This document shows positions 18,481-26,025 of a DNA stretch of 38,979 bases, piece after piece (position 1 is the stretch's first letter; every line of letters begins with the position of its first letter). The stretch covers positions 1 through 38,979 of the forward strand of contig NZ_SSNW01000056.1 in the NCBI RefSeq assembly GCF_004801315.1, read 5' to 3'. The DNA comes from Deinococcus sp. Arct2-2 (GTDB lineage Bacteria > Deinococcota > Deinococci > Deinococcales > Deinococcaceae). Under the pieces are notes generated by a model. The model searched no databases. It was given only the letters and a program-made list of their open reading frames with translations, and was not told where the DNA came from. The translations under genes and the position numbers were made by a program.

Positions 18481-19608
18481 TTACGCAACAGGCGCAACCT
18501 CGTCGCTGTGAATCACGCGCAGTTCTTCGGCCTTGCCCTTCAGCAGTGGCATCACCAGTTCGCCAAAGCGCCGGGATTCCTCTAAGTGCGGATACCCGCT
18601 GAAAATAAACGAGCTGAAGCCCATCTCCTCATACCGCCGGATTTTGGCGGCCACCTGTTCCGGGCTGCCGATCAGGGCCACGCCGACGCCGCTGCGGGCC
18701 ATGCCCACGCCCGCCCACAGGCCCGGTTCCACCATCAAATCGTCGCCCACGCCCGACAGCAGCTCTATTTGGCGCTGCTGGCCCACGCCGTCCACATAGG
18801 CATAACTCGCCACAAATGCCGCCCGCACCGCTGGGTCAACCCGGCTGATCAGGCGTTGGGCGGCGGCGCGGGCCTCGGCCTCGGTTTCGCGCACGATGAC
18901 GTGGGTTCGCAGGCCGTAGCGCAGCTTTCGCCCGGTCTGGGCTTCCAGCGCCCGCATCTGCGTCAGACGCTCGGCCAGCATGTCTTCGCGCTCGCCCCAC
19001 ATCAGGTACACGTCGGCCAAGTCGGCGGCAATCTGCTGCGCCACCGGGGAAGCGCCGCCAAAATACAGCGGAATCGGTTGCACGGGGGCGGGGTCTAGGA
19101 CGGCCTTCTCGAAGTGGTACAGGTCGGATTGGAACGACTGCGGCGGCGGCTGCGTCCAGAGTTGGCGCAGGATGGTCATAAATTCGCGGGTGCGCTCGTA
19201 GCGGCGGGCGTGATCCTCGTTGTCGCCGTACATGGCATTCTCGGCGGGGCTGCTTCCGGTCACGATGTTCAGGCGCACCCGCCCCGGAAACAGGTTTTGC
19301 AGGGTCGCCAGCATCTTGGCGTACATGGCCGGATGGAACATACCGGGCCGCACCGCGATCAGGAGCGCCGGATCGGTGGCGGCAGTGCGGGCCAACGCTG
19401 CCACCGCCGCCGTGTAGTTTTCATGCTCGGAGTGGTAGTTGGTAGCGGTCAGTAGGGCGTCGAATCCGGCCTCGCCCGCCGTTTCGATCAGGCTGGAAAT
19501 GTAGGGTAGCGTGGGCTTACGCGGCGGCTTCTCGCGAGTGCCGATGAATTCGCCGTCGCGGGAGAGTTGCAAGAACCACAGGAATTCGGACTGGGAAGGT
19601 TGGGTCAT
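18481..19608 (-). CDS. SsuD-like FMNH2-dependent monooxygenase (luciferase family)
   Basis: A 375-aa TIM-barrel flavin-dependent monooxygenase of the bacterial luciferase superfamily, closest in layout to alkanesulfonate monooxygenase SsuD (LNIVTGSSPAENAMYGD, PLYFGGASPVAQQIAADLADVYLMWGE, SGYPHLEESRRFGE). It should use reduced FMN and O2, with an unknown substrate (sulfonate, sulfone or other). Start ATG 19608 with AGGAG 7 nt upstream, overlapping the stop of the preceding small gene by 4 bp. It is the last gene of an operon headed by a sugar-type ABC transporter. No SsuE-type flavin reductase and no SsuABC-type transporter is nearby, so the sulfonate label is family-based only. Confidence 0.82.
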   Translation of the reverse strand: MTQPSQSEFLWFLQLSRDGEFIGTREKPPRKPTLPYISSLIETAGEAGFDALLTATNYHSEHENYTAAVAALARTAATDPALLIAVRPGMFHPAMYAKMLATLQNLFPGRVRLNIVTGSSPAENAMYGDNEDHARRYERTREFMTILRQLWTQPPPQSFQSDLYHFEKAVLDPAPVQPIPLYFGGASPVAQQIAADLADVYLMWGEREDMLAERLTQMRALEAQTGRKLRYGLRTHVIVRETEAEARAAAQRLISRVDPAVRAAFVASYAYVDGVGQQRQIELLSGVGDDLMVEPGLWAGVGMARSGVGVALIGSPEQVAAKIRRYEEMGFSSFIFSGYPHLEESRRFGELVMPLLKGKAEELRVIHSDEVAPVA

Positions 19609-20090
19609 GGGGTTGCTCCTTGCTCCTCTTGACGGTCTTGCCAAAAGTACAGAGTTGGGCCGTAATCGTCCGGCTCAGTGGCATAATGGAATTTAAATTT
19701 CTTGTCAGGAAACTGCTCTGTAAGCGCCGCCTGCCAAGTGCGATGCAAAATTTGGGCAAGATATTCATAGACTTCTAAAGGATGTTCTAGGTCATCTTGG
19801 AACAAATCATAGACGTGTAAATGATTTAAGACGCTTTCGACCTGACTGCGGTTGCCCTCTGTTGATTTCATCCAATTCTGAAAGCTTACTGGATCATAGT
19901 TTTCAGCACGCAAAATACAGCCATCAACTTCGATGAACTGCGGCCAAAATAAACTTGCGAAAGCTACGGCAAGGTCACGATTGCCTTTTTTATTCAGATA
20001 TTCGCTGAGATCAAACTGCTCTCCCCAGAGTTCTTGTTGCACTTTGAGGCGTGGAAGATGCTGAATTGGCGGCAGTGGAATATAGCTCAC
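19605..20090 (-). CDS. Small uncharacterised protein inside the ABC operon
   Basis: A 161-aa protein I do not recognise. It starts with GTG 20090, whose GTGA overlaps the permease stop, and ends with an ATGA overlap onto the monooxygenase start, so it is translationally coupled on both sides. It is soluble and rich in aromatic and acidic residues (FDLSEYLNKKGNRDLAVAF, FWPQFIEVDGCILRAENYD, HYATEPDDYGPTLYFW). It has no signal peptide, membrane helix or catalytic motif that I can name. Base composition is clearly AT-richer than every neighbour, with runs such as AATTTAAATTTC, which suggests recent acquisition. The all-alpha, acidic look resembles small immunity or contact-system proteins, but this is speculation. 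No toxin gene is adjacent. Confidence 0.72.
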   Translation of the reverse strand: MSYIPLPPIQHLPRLKVQQELWGEQFDLSEYLNKKGNRDLAVAFASLFWPQFIEVDGCILRAENYDPVSFQNWMKSTEGNRSQVESVLNHLHVYDLFQDDLEHPLEVYEYLAQILHRTWQAALTEQFPDKKFKFHYATEPDDYGPTLYFWQDRQEEQGATP

Positions 20091-20932
20091 GCCTTCACGC
20101 CCCCCGCCGTCAACCCCGCCACAAAGCGTTTTTGGAACACGGCGATCAGCACCACGATAGGCACGGTGGCAATGACCACAGCGGCGGCGATCAGCGGCCA
20201 CGGAAAGGCGAACTCGCCCTGATACAGCGTGACGCCCACCGACACGGTTCGCATACTCAGGCGGGTATTGAAACTGAGCGCCAGCAGGAATTCATTCCAA
20301 GAATTGACGAAGACCAGCAGCGCCGCCGTGACGACGCCGGGGGCCGAAAGGGGCAGCACCACGCGGGTCAGTGCGCCGAAGCGGGTGGAACCGTCCACCA
20401 TCGCCGCCGATTCGAGGTCACGCGGAATGGAGCTGAAGAAGGCCACCAGTGTCAGGATAGCAACGGGCAGGCTGAGGGCCGCGTAGGGCAAAATCAGCGC
20501 CGGATACGAATTGAGCAGCGACGCGCCTCGCATCAGCCGGAAGAGGGGTACCAGTAAGCTGACTACCGGAAACATGGAAAAGGCCACCACGACAGTCAGC
20601 AGCACGCCCCGGCCCCGAATATTCAGGCGCGAGAGGGCGTAGGCGGCGGGCGCCGCCACCACGATAGCCAGTACGGTACTGAGCAAACTGACGGTGAGGG
20701 AGTTGAAAAAAAAGCGGGCAAACGGCTGCTCGGTGAAGACCTGCGCGTAATTGGAGAAATTCAGCGCACTCGGCAGGTATTGCACGGGGAATTTCTGCAA
20801 CTCGCCCTCTGTCTTGATGGAGGTCAGTACCATCCAGATGAAGGGAAAAAACCCGCCGAGAATGAGGGCGCTGAGGCCCAGCCAGCGGCCCGCCCGTTCC
20901 AGCGGCGAGAGGCGTGGGGGTGCGTCTTCCAT
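20087..20932 (-). CDS. Sugar ABC transporter permease, MalG type
   Basis: A 281-aa inner-membrane permease of the CUT1 carbohydrate class with six hydrophobic helices. The EAA loop that docks the ATPase is DLESAAMVDGSTRFGALTRVVLPLSAPG. It starts 1 bp after the stop of the MalF-type gene and ends overlapping the small unknown gene by 4 bp. No ATPase gene is in this cluster. CUT1 systems often share one MsmK/MalK-like ATPase encoded elsewhere. Confidence 0.92.
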   Translation of the reverse strand: MEDAPPRLSPLERAGRWLGLSALILGGFFPFIWMVLTSIKTEGELQKFPVQYLPSALNFSNYAQVFTEQPFARFFFNSLTVSLLSTVLAIVVAAPAAYALSRLNIRGRGVLLTVVVAFSMFPVVSLLVPLFRLMRGASLLNSYPALILPYAALSLPVAILTLVAFFSSIPRDLESAAMVDGSTRFGALTRVVLPLSAPGVVTAALLVFVNSWNEFLLALSFNTRLSMRTVSVGVTLYQGEFAFPWPLIAAAVVIATVPIVVLIAVFQKRFVAGLTAGGVKA

Positions 20933-20933
20933 G

Positions 20934-21866
20934 TCAGTCCCCCCCGCGCACGAAGCGCACGTAGACGGCAGTGACGGCCAAACTCACGGCAAACAGAGCC
21001 ACGCTGAGAGTTGCTGCGTAGCCAAAATCCAGAAACTCGATAGAAGTGCGGTAGATGTACACGCCCAAGGTTTCCAATAACCCCTGCGCCGGAGCCTGCT
21101 GAATGAAGGTGTACGGAATATCGAAGACCTGCACGGCGCTAATCGAGCGGAAGATGAAGGCCACCGCTAGACTGGGGGCAAGCATGGGCAAAATGATGCG
21201 GAAGAAGGACTGTACCCGCGTCGCGCCGTCCACATCGGCGGCCTCGGTGAGTTCGCGGGGAATGCCCTGCAAGCCGCCCAGCACGATCAGGGCCACGAAG
21301 GAACTGGTTTTCCAGACAATCGTGATGACCATTGCGGCCACCGCCAGCCCCGGCGTAGACAACCAACGCAGCGGCTCCTGAATGATGCCCGTGCGTACCA
21401 GCAGGTCGTTGAACACGCCGTATTGCCCATTGAACAGCCACGCGAAAATAAGCCCGGTGATTACGGGCGGCATGGCCCACGGCAGCAGCAGGGCCACCCG
21501 CGCCAGCCCCCGCACGCGGCTAGGGGTATGCGCGGCCAGTGCCATCGGAATGCCGACGAGGAATGAGCCGACAACGGTCAGCACGCCAAAAAACAGGGTA
21601 TTGCGGAGCGCCTGCCCAAAGCGGGGATCGCCGAACATCTGCACGTATTGCTTGAAGCCTACAAACGGCGTGCCCAGCCCCGGCTCGGTCAGTTTGTTCA
21701 CGAACAGGCTGTCGCGCAGAGTCGTAATCATGGGAAACAGCAGCACTCCGCACAGCAGCAGAGCGGCGGGGGCCAGCAACATCACGGCCAGCCAGCCCTC
21801 GGAAGGCTCGCGGCGAAAGCGGTGCGGCTTGGCTGGAAGCGAGGTGGATCGGGAAGGGAGAGCCAT
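20934..21866 (-). CDS. Sugar ABC transporter permease, MalF type
   Basis: A 310-aa CUT1 permease, partner of the MalG-type gene. About six hydrophobic helices, the first near residues 28-50. EAA loop: RELTEAADVDGATRVQSFFRIILPMLAPS. ATG 21866 is preceded by GAGG at 7 nt. An upstream in-frame TTG at 21872 is rejected. The gap to the binding-protein gene upstream is 348 bp and is filled by repeat elements, so the permeases may be expressed below the binding protein. Confidence 0.92.
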   Translation of the reverse strand: MALPSRSTSLPAKPHRFRREPSEGWLAVMLLAPAALLLCGVLLFPMITTLRDSLFVNKLTEPGLGTPFVGFKQYVQMFGDPRFGQALRNTLFFGVLTVVGSFLVGIPMALAAHTPSRVRGLARVALLLPWAMPPVITGLIFAWLFNGQYGVFNDLLVRTGIIQEPLRWLSTPGLAVAAMVITIVWKTSSFVALIVLGGLQGIPRELTEAADVDGATRVQSFFRIILPMLAPSLAVAFIFRSISAVQVFDIPYTFIQQAPAQGLLETLGVYIYRTSIEFLDFGYAATLSVALFAVSLAVTAVYVRFVRGGD

Positions 21867-21918
21867 GCACAAACCTCGCTTTGGTGAGGGGGTGAATCGA
21901 TTTAGCTAACTTGGTGGG

Positions 21919-21952
21919 GCGTCTAAGGGTCAAAGGGTCGAGGGTCTAAGAG
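21919..21952. repeat. Degenerate GGGTCTAA tandem repeat, copy 4
   Basis: Units GTCTAAGG, GTCAAAGG, GTCGAGG and GTCTAAGAG. This is nearly the reverse complement of the array at 26883-26914. Confidence 0.7.
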
Positions 21953-21967
21953 CAAACACGAAGGGGG

Positions 21968-22018
21968 CAGTTGTCCTCCCCTCTAAGGGGGGGCGTTGCG
22001 TGAGCAACGGGGGGGTTT
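21968..22018. repeat. Dumbbell repeat, copy C (right half only)
   Basis: TCCTCCCCTCTAAGG, a G tract, CGTTGCGTGAGCAACG, then a G tract and TTT. It matches the right half of copy A. Confidence 0.75.
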
Positions 22019-22034
22019 ACGCGCAGAGTTGAAA

Positions 22035-22160
22035 GGCAAACCCCCCAGTCTGCTCCGCAGCCAGCCCCCCTCCCTTCGGGCTGTCCCAGTCAAGGGGAGC
22101 ACAACAGCTTTTAGTCCTCCCCTCAAGGGGGGGCGTTGCACAGCAACGGGGGGGTTCACC
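22035..22160. repeat. Dumbbell repeat, copy D (complete, with insertion)
   Basis: A full element with both C6/G-tract halves. The left half carries an extra insertion of about 17 bp (TCCCTTCGGGCTGTCCCAG region) before CAAGGGGAGC. It ends GGGGTTCACC like copy A. Confidence 0.8.
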
Positions 22161-22214
22161 TTCCAACGCCAACTTCAACCGCCCCCAGGAACCGCTCTTC
22201 TTAGACCAGCGCCC

Positions 22215-23459
22215 TTACTTCAGCAAAGGCTCCAAATCCCGCTGCATTTCGGCCAGTGCTACATCTACGGTCTTGCTTCCGGCCACCGCTGCCGATACGT
22301 TGTTGCGAATAATCTCGCTGACGCGGGGGTAGTTGGGCGTAATGGGACGCGGGCGGGCCTTGGTCACGATGGAGAACAGGCTCTTGAAGTGGGGGTTAGC
22401 GGCTACAACTCCAGCGTCGTTGTATAGGCTCTTGCGGATGGGCAGGTACGCGCCTTTAATCGCCATTTCTTTCTGGATATCGCTGCTGGCCATAAATTGC
22501 AGCAGCTTGGCACTCGCGGCTTTGTTGCGGCTGTACGCGCTCACGGCCCATTGCCAGCCGCCCGTGCAAGTGGCGGTGCTGTTTTTGCCGAAGGCGGGAA
22601 TGGCAACCACGCCCACATCGCCCTTGACCTTGGTGGGCTGGGGGCTGCTGCCCTGAAAGTGCGCCCAAGCGTAGCTCCAGTTCAGGCCGAACAAGACGTT
22701 TCCGGCTTGAAACTGCTGGCGGCTGTCGTCGGTTTTCATTTCGCTGCTGGCGGCGGGGGCCAATTTGGTTTTCACGGCGTTCACCAAAAAGCCGAGGCCC
22801 TGTTTAGCGGCGGCACTGGTCACGTCGTTCACGTTGCCGCCGCCCGTCCATGTCATCTCAAGGAAGTTGCAAACGGTGCCTTCAATGGGCGCACCCTGAA
22901 AGTTGAAGCCCTGCAAGTTGCCACCCTCGGCCTTCTGAATGCGGGCGGCGGTGGCGGCCAATTCTTCCCACGTTTTAGGGGCTTTGGCGTTGTACTTGGC
23001 TAGCAAATCTTTGCGGTAATACAGGAATTGCGCGTCGGTGAAGGCGGGCATGGCATACAACTTGCCGCCTACACTTGCTGCATTTACCGGGCCAGCAAGG
23101 AAGGCTTTCAGGTACACGTCTTTGTTGGGTACGTAGGCGTCGAGCGGTTCGGCCCACCCTGCGGCGGCAAACGTCGCGGTACGCACCACGTCGATCAAGA
23201 AGATATCCAGCGTGTTGTCTTTGGCGGCCAGCACAGTGGTGAGGTACTGATTTTGCGCCTCGCTGGTGGCCCCGCCCGTTTCGATCTTGATCTTGATATT
23301 CGGGTTCTGCTTCTGAAAGCGGTCAAACAGCGGTTGGAAGATTTCGGGGCGCTGCTGGCTGCCCATGAACACGTTGAGGGTGGTGGTGGCGGCGCTGGCC
23401 GCAGAACTCAGCAGCAGGGCGGTGGTCAGAACAAGACGGGTTCGCAGAGTGGTTCGCAT
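22215..23459 (-). CDS. Sugar ABC transporter substrate-binding protein
   Basis: A 414-aa periplasmic solute-binding protein of family 1 (MalE-like). Start ATG 23459 with GGAGG 7 nt upstream. Signal peptide of about 23 residues ending SSAASA, without lipobox Cys. Family landmarks: LDIFLIDVVRTATFAAAGWAEPL, GKLYAMPAFTDAQFLYYRKDLL, TWEELAATAARIQ and GGWQWAVSAYSRN. From memory the pattern is close to Thermus trehalose/maltose-binding proteins, so an alpha-glucoside substrate is a reasonable inference but not proven. First gene of the operon that continues, after a repeat-filled gap, into the MalF/MalG permeases. A palindrome at 23477-23492 lies just before it. Confidence 0.9.
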   Translation of the reverse strand: MRTTLRTRLVLTTALLLSSAASAATTTLNVFMGSQQRPEIFQPLFDRFQKQNPNIKIKIETGGATSEAQNQYLTTVLAAKDNTLDIFLIDVVRTATFAAAGWAEPLDAYVPNKDVYLKAFLAGPVNAASVGGKLYAMPAFTDAQFLYYRKDLLAKYNAKAPKTWEELAATAARIQKAEGGNLQGFNFQGAPIEGTVCNFLEMTWTGGGNVNDVTSAAAKQGLGFLVNAVKTKLAPAASSEMKTDDSRQQFQAGNVLFGLNWSYAWAHFQGSSPQPTKVKGDVGVVAIPAFGKNSTATCTGGWQWAVSAYSRNKAASAKLLQFMASSDIQKEMAIKGAYLPIRKSLYNDAGVVAANPHFKSLFSIVTKARPRPITPNYPRVSEIIRNNVSAAVAGSKTVDVALAEMQRDLEPLLK

Positions 23460-23476
23460 AGTCAAGCCTCCAGTGC

Positions 23477-23492
23477 GGGTCAGAGTTGACCC
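23477..23492. promoter_or_regulatory. Palindrome, candidate operator of the sugar ABC operon
   Basis: GGGTCA-GAGT-TGACCC lies 18-33 bp upstream of the binding-protein ATG, just before its GGAGG. The position suits a repressor site. No regulator gene is adjacent. Confidence 0.35.
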
Positions 23493-23735
23493 CAGAACAG
23501 ATGACCGATCCTATCAACAATTCATAGGCTGGGCCAGATGATGCCGCCCACCCCACTGCCTCCCCCTGCTCCAGCCAAAGCGGTTGCCAAAAAGACAGGC
23601 TGACACGGGGCCAACGGGTCAAGAGCCATTCCACAGTTCGGGCGGGATTGTGCAAGTAAGGTTGAAGAATCTATATCACACAATTTCCAGTGTCGCCCTA
23701 CTCTGACTGGCCTGCGAATTATGTTGGAACCGTCA

Positions 23736-24311
23736 TCAGAGATAGGACAGTGCCCAGTCTGTATGCCCGTGCGCCAGCCCCGCCCGCAGCAAGGCTTCTC
23801 CACTTGGTGGGCCGTCATGAAAGTGAGGCAATCCCGCCGCCCGACTCTGAAATTCTTCCATGCTCTGCTTTTCGGGCGCGTGAATGACTTCAGCCACCAC
23901 GCCCGCCTCTACCCGGTACACCGCGCCGTACACGTTGCCGCGCCGGGCATCCAGCGATACGGCCACCTCGCCCGACAGCTTCACGCCGTCTGGCCCGCGC
24001 ACCAGCCCTTCTAGCGTGGGCACGCCCACCACCTCTGCGCCCCACACCCGCGCCAGCCCCAGCGCGTAGCTTGCGCCCACCCGCACGCCCGTATAAGACC
24101 CCGGCCCCGTGCCGATCACGATGCGCCCTGCCCGTAGTGGCAACTCGGCCTCTGCAAACAGTTCGGCCACCGCGCCCGCCACCCGCTCGGCATGGGCGCG
24201 GCCTACCTCGGCAGACCAGACCCGCACGCCACCCGGCCACACCAGCGCCAACGTCAGAAACGGAGTAGCGGTATCGAGTGCCAAGGTAATAGGAGTAGGG
24301 GAGAGGGTCAC
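23736..24311 (-). CDS. tsaB: tRNA threonylcarbamoyladenosine biosynthesis protein TsaB
   Basis: A 191-aa ASKHA-fold protein required, with TsaD and TsaE, for t6A37 modification of ANN-decoding tRNAs. Landmarks: LALDTATPFLTLAL at the N-terminus, AHAERVAGAVAELF, and GTGPGSYTGVRVGASYALGLARVWGAE. The start is GTG 24311: a TACAAT box lies 7 nt upstream and only C residues intervene, so the gene is very probably leaderless. Not clearly in an operon with the ccm genes upstream, since repeats lie between. Confidence 0.93.
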   Translation of the reverse strand: MTLSPTPITLALDTATPFLTLALVWPGGVRVWSAEVGRAHAERVAGAVAELFAEAELPLRAGRIVIGTGPGSYTGVRVGASYALGLARVWGAEVVGVPTLEGLVRGPDGVKLSGEVAVSLDARRGNVYGAVYRVEAGVVAEVIHAPEKQSMEEFQSRAAGLPHFHDGPPSGEALLRAGLAHGHTDWALSYL

Positions 24312-24318
24312 GGGGGGA

Positions 24319-24324
24319 ATTGTA
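24319..24324 (-). promoter_or_regulatory. -10 box for leaderless tsaB
   Basis: TACAAT, TCCCCCC, then GTG at 24311. Confidence 0.65.
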
Positions 24325-24360
24325 GGGCGCAGGGGAGGGGATTGAGGATTGTGGGTGAAT

Positions 24361-24393
24361 TGTCTAAGGGTCTAAAGGTCTAGGGTCTAAGGT
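24361..24393. repeat. Degenerate GGTCTAA tandem repeat, copy 5
   Basis: GTCTAAGG, GTCTAAAG, GTCTAGG, GTCTAAGG: four units in a row, the cleanest array in the window. Confidence 0.75.
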
Positions 24394-24448
24394 AAGGCAA
24401 TCGCTTGGTTCACTTCCCATCAAGCGGCTGCGGTTGTTTTTGCTTTTT

Positions 24449-24465
24449 CCACGTTCCACGATCTA
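24449..24465. repeat. CCACGTTCCACGATCTA repeat copy
   Basis: A member of the CCACGATCC family, just downstream of the ccmB stop. Confidence 0.6.
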
Positions 24466-24491
24466 CTCACCACTCACGGCGCACAGCGTCC

Positions 24492-25286
24492 CTACCCCTC
24501 CACCGCGTAAGGAAACAGCAGCGTTGCCAAAATGACCGTGCCTATGTCGAACGCGGCTAAGAAGCCCACCCACGCTGTCACTTCCGGCGTCCAGCCCGTT
24601 TGCAGAAGCAGGGTAGTGGCTTTCACGGTAGAAATGACCACCGGTACCAAAATGGGGAAGGCCAGCGCGGGCAGCAGGGCCTCACGCGCTCGCAAGCTGA
24701 CAGTGATGCTGCCGTAGAAGGTGGTTCCGGCAGCAAAGCCCAGCACGCCCAGCACGGTCAGGAGCGCCAGCGCGGGCCAAGGCACAGCACGGCCCGCGCC
24801 CGCCGCGCCAAACAGGATCAGGCCCATCGGCACGGCCAGCGCTGCCACCAGTAAGAGTGGCCCCAGCACGCCCAGCAACTTGCCCAGATACAGCGCCCCG
24901 TGCGCCCCCGGATAGAGGGTCAGTTGCTCTAGCGCCCCAGCCTCCTGCTCCTGTGCAAAGGCCCGCTGAGCGCCCACGGCGGCGGCCAAAGCGAGGGCTG
25001 TCCAAACTGCGCCCGATGCCAACGCCGCCGCCTGATCGTCTGATCTGGTCACGCCGCCGGTGAGGGCCAGCCCCAGCACCAGCAGCACCAATCCGGCAAA
25101 AAACCCAGTCGCCAGCAGCGCGTCACGGGTGCGCCCAGCCACGCGCAGGTCTTTGGCGGCTACCGTCAGCACGGTTTGGAAGGCGGATCGTGGGGTGTGG
25201 AGTGTGGTGGGTGGATCGTGGATCGTGGTCAGAACATCTTGTTCCACGATCCACACCCTACTTTCCACGTTCTTTTCACCCGCCAT
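24492..25286 (-). CDS. ccmB: Heme exporter subunit CcmB with repeat-encoded N-terminus
   Basis: The membrane subunit of the CcmAB ABC complex of cytochrome c maturation (system I). From about residue 36 the protein reads as CcmB (FQTVLTVAAKDLRVAGRTRDAL, then about six helices; QEQEAGALEQLTLYP is typical). The ATG at 25286 overlaps the end of ccmA by 11 bp, as expected for coupled genes. Residues 6-35, however, are encoded by a cluster of CCACGATCC-family repeats and have no counterpart in CcmB as I know it. Either translation begins at 25286 and the protein carries a repeat-derived extension, or it begins at an internal codon such as GTG 25172. The frame stays open through the repeat. Confidence 0.85.
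   Translation of the reverse strand: MAGEKNVESRVWIVEQDVLTTIHDPPTTLHTPRSAFQTVLTVAAKDLRVAGRTRDALLATGFFAGLVLLVLGLALTGGVTRSDDQAAALASGAVWTALALAAAVGAQRAFAQEQEAGALEQLTLYPGAHGALYLGKLLGVLGPLLLVAALAVPMGLILFGAAGAGRAVPWPALALLTVLGVLGFAAGTTFYGSITVSLRAREALLPALAFPILVPVVISTVKATTLLLQTGWTPEVTAWVGFLAAFDIGTVILATLLFPYAVEG
25186..25275. repeat. CCACGATCC repeat cluster inside the ccmB 5' end
   Basis: Several copies of GGATCGTGG in both orientations. GTGGATCGTGG occurs twice, overlapping, at 25211-25228, and its complement CCACGATCCAC lies at 25244-25254, making an 11-bp hairpin with a 15-nt loop. CCACGTTC closes the cluster at 25265. Same family as 14598-14644. Confidence 0.8.
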
Positions 25287-25944
25287 AATTGTCCTCGCTC
25301 AGCACGCCCGCTGCCAGCCGAAGCGCACGCGGGGCCACTTGCCGTGCCAGTTGCGGTTCGTGGGCGGCAATCAGCAGGGTCACGCCGCGCCCAGACAGCT
25401 CGCCCAACAGGTCAAGTGTCAGTTGGCGTCCGGCGTCGTCCAGATTGGCAAAGGGTTCATCAACCAAAGTAATTGGGCGGGCCAGCAAGTGAGCGCGGGC
25501 CAGTGCCAGCCGCTTCCGCATTCCTGCTGATAAAAAGCGCACCCGCCGTGCCCCCGCCCGTTCCAGCCCTACCCGGCGCAGGGCCGAGGCCGCGTCTCCT
25601 TTCAAACTGTGCATTTGTAGAGCAAAACTCAGGTTTTCTTCTCCCGTCAGATCGGGATACAGGCCTGCATCTACGGGCATCAGGTGTACGCAGTCGCGCA
25701 CGGCCCGCCCATCGCGTAGATCAAATCCCAGCACACGGCCTTCTCCGCGTGTAGGCTTCAGGCCCGAAGAAATCAGGCGCAGGAGGGTTGTTTTGCCCGC
25801 GCCGTTTTCGCCCAGCAAGGTCACGCCGCTTCCGGCCGGGATATCCAAATCCAGCCCCCGCAAAATGACTTCGCGGCCCAAGCGGAGCCAGACGCCGCGC
25901 AACTGGACGGCGTGGGGGAGCGTGGATGGCGCGGGTTTAGACAT
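25276..25944 (-). CDS. ccmA: Heme exporter ATP-binding subunit CcmA
   Basis: A 222-aa ABC ATPase that powers release of holo-CcmE in system I cytochrome c maturation. Walker A LLGENGAGKTTLL, signature FLSAGMRKRLALARA, Walker B ITLVDEPFANLD and the switch His in AAHEPQ are all present. AGGA lies 6 nt before ATG 25944. It follows ccdA by 81 bp and overlaps ccmB. No ccmC/D/E/F/H gene follows within the window. Confidence 0.88.
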   Translation of the reverse strand: MSKPAPSTLPHAVQLRGVWLRLGREVILRGLDLDIPAGSGVTLLGENGAGKTTLLRLISSGLKPTRGEGRVLGFDLRDGRAVRDCVHLMPVDAGLYPDLTGEENLSFALQMHSLKGDAASALRRVGLERAGARRVRFLSAGMRKRLALARAHLLARPITLVDEPFANLDDAGRQLTLDLLGELSGRGVTLLIAAHEPQLARQVAPRALRLAAGVLSEDNYGG

Positions 25945-26001
25945 TTTGCGTCCTGCTATGGGCCGTCCAAAATTTCAAGAGCCTCACACCTGCTCCTACA
26001 A

Positions 26002-26024
26002 TCCACGATCCACCCACCACGATC
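26002..26024. repeat. CCACGATCC repeat between ccdA and ccmA
   Basis: TCCACGATCCACCCACCACGATC: two units in direct orientation in the 81-bp gap. Confidence 0.65.
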
Positions 26025-26025
26025 T

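Larger units (their letters stand above)
21867..22214. other. 348-bp repeat-filled gap between binding protein and permeases
   Basis: No gene. It holds a degenerate GGGTCTAA array (21919-21952), a half dumbbell (21968-22018) and a full dumbbell (22035-22160), within what should be a single transcription unit. Confidence 0.7.
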
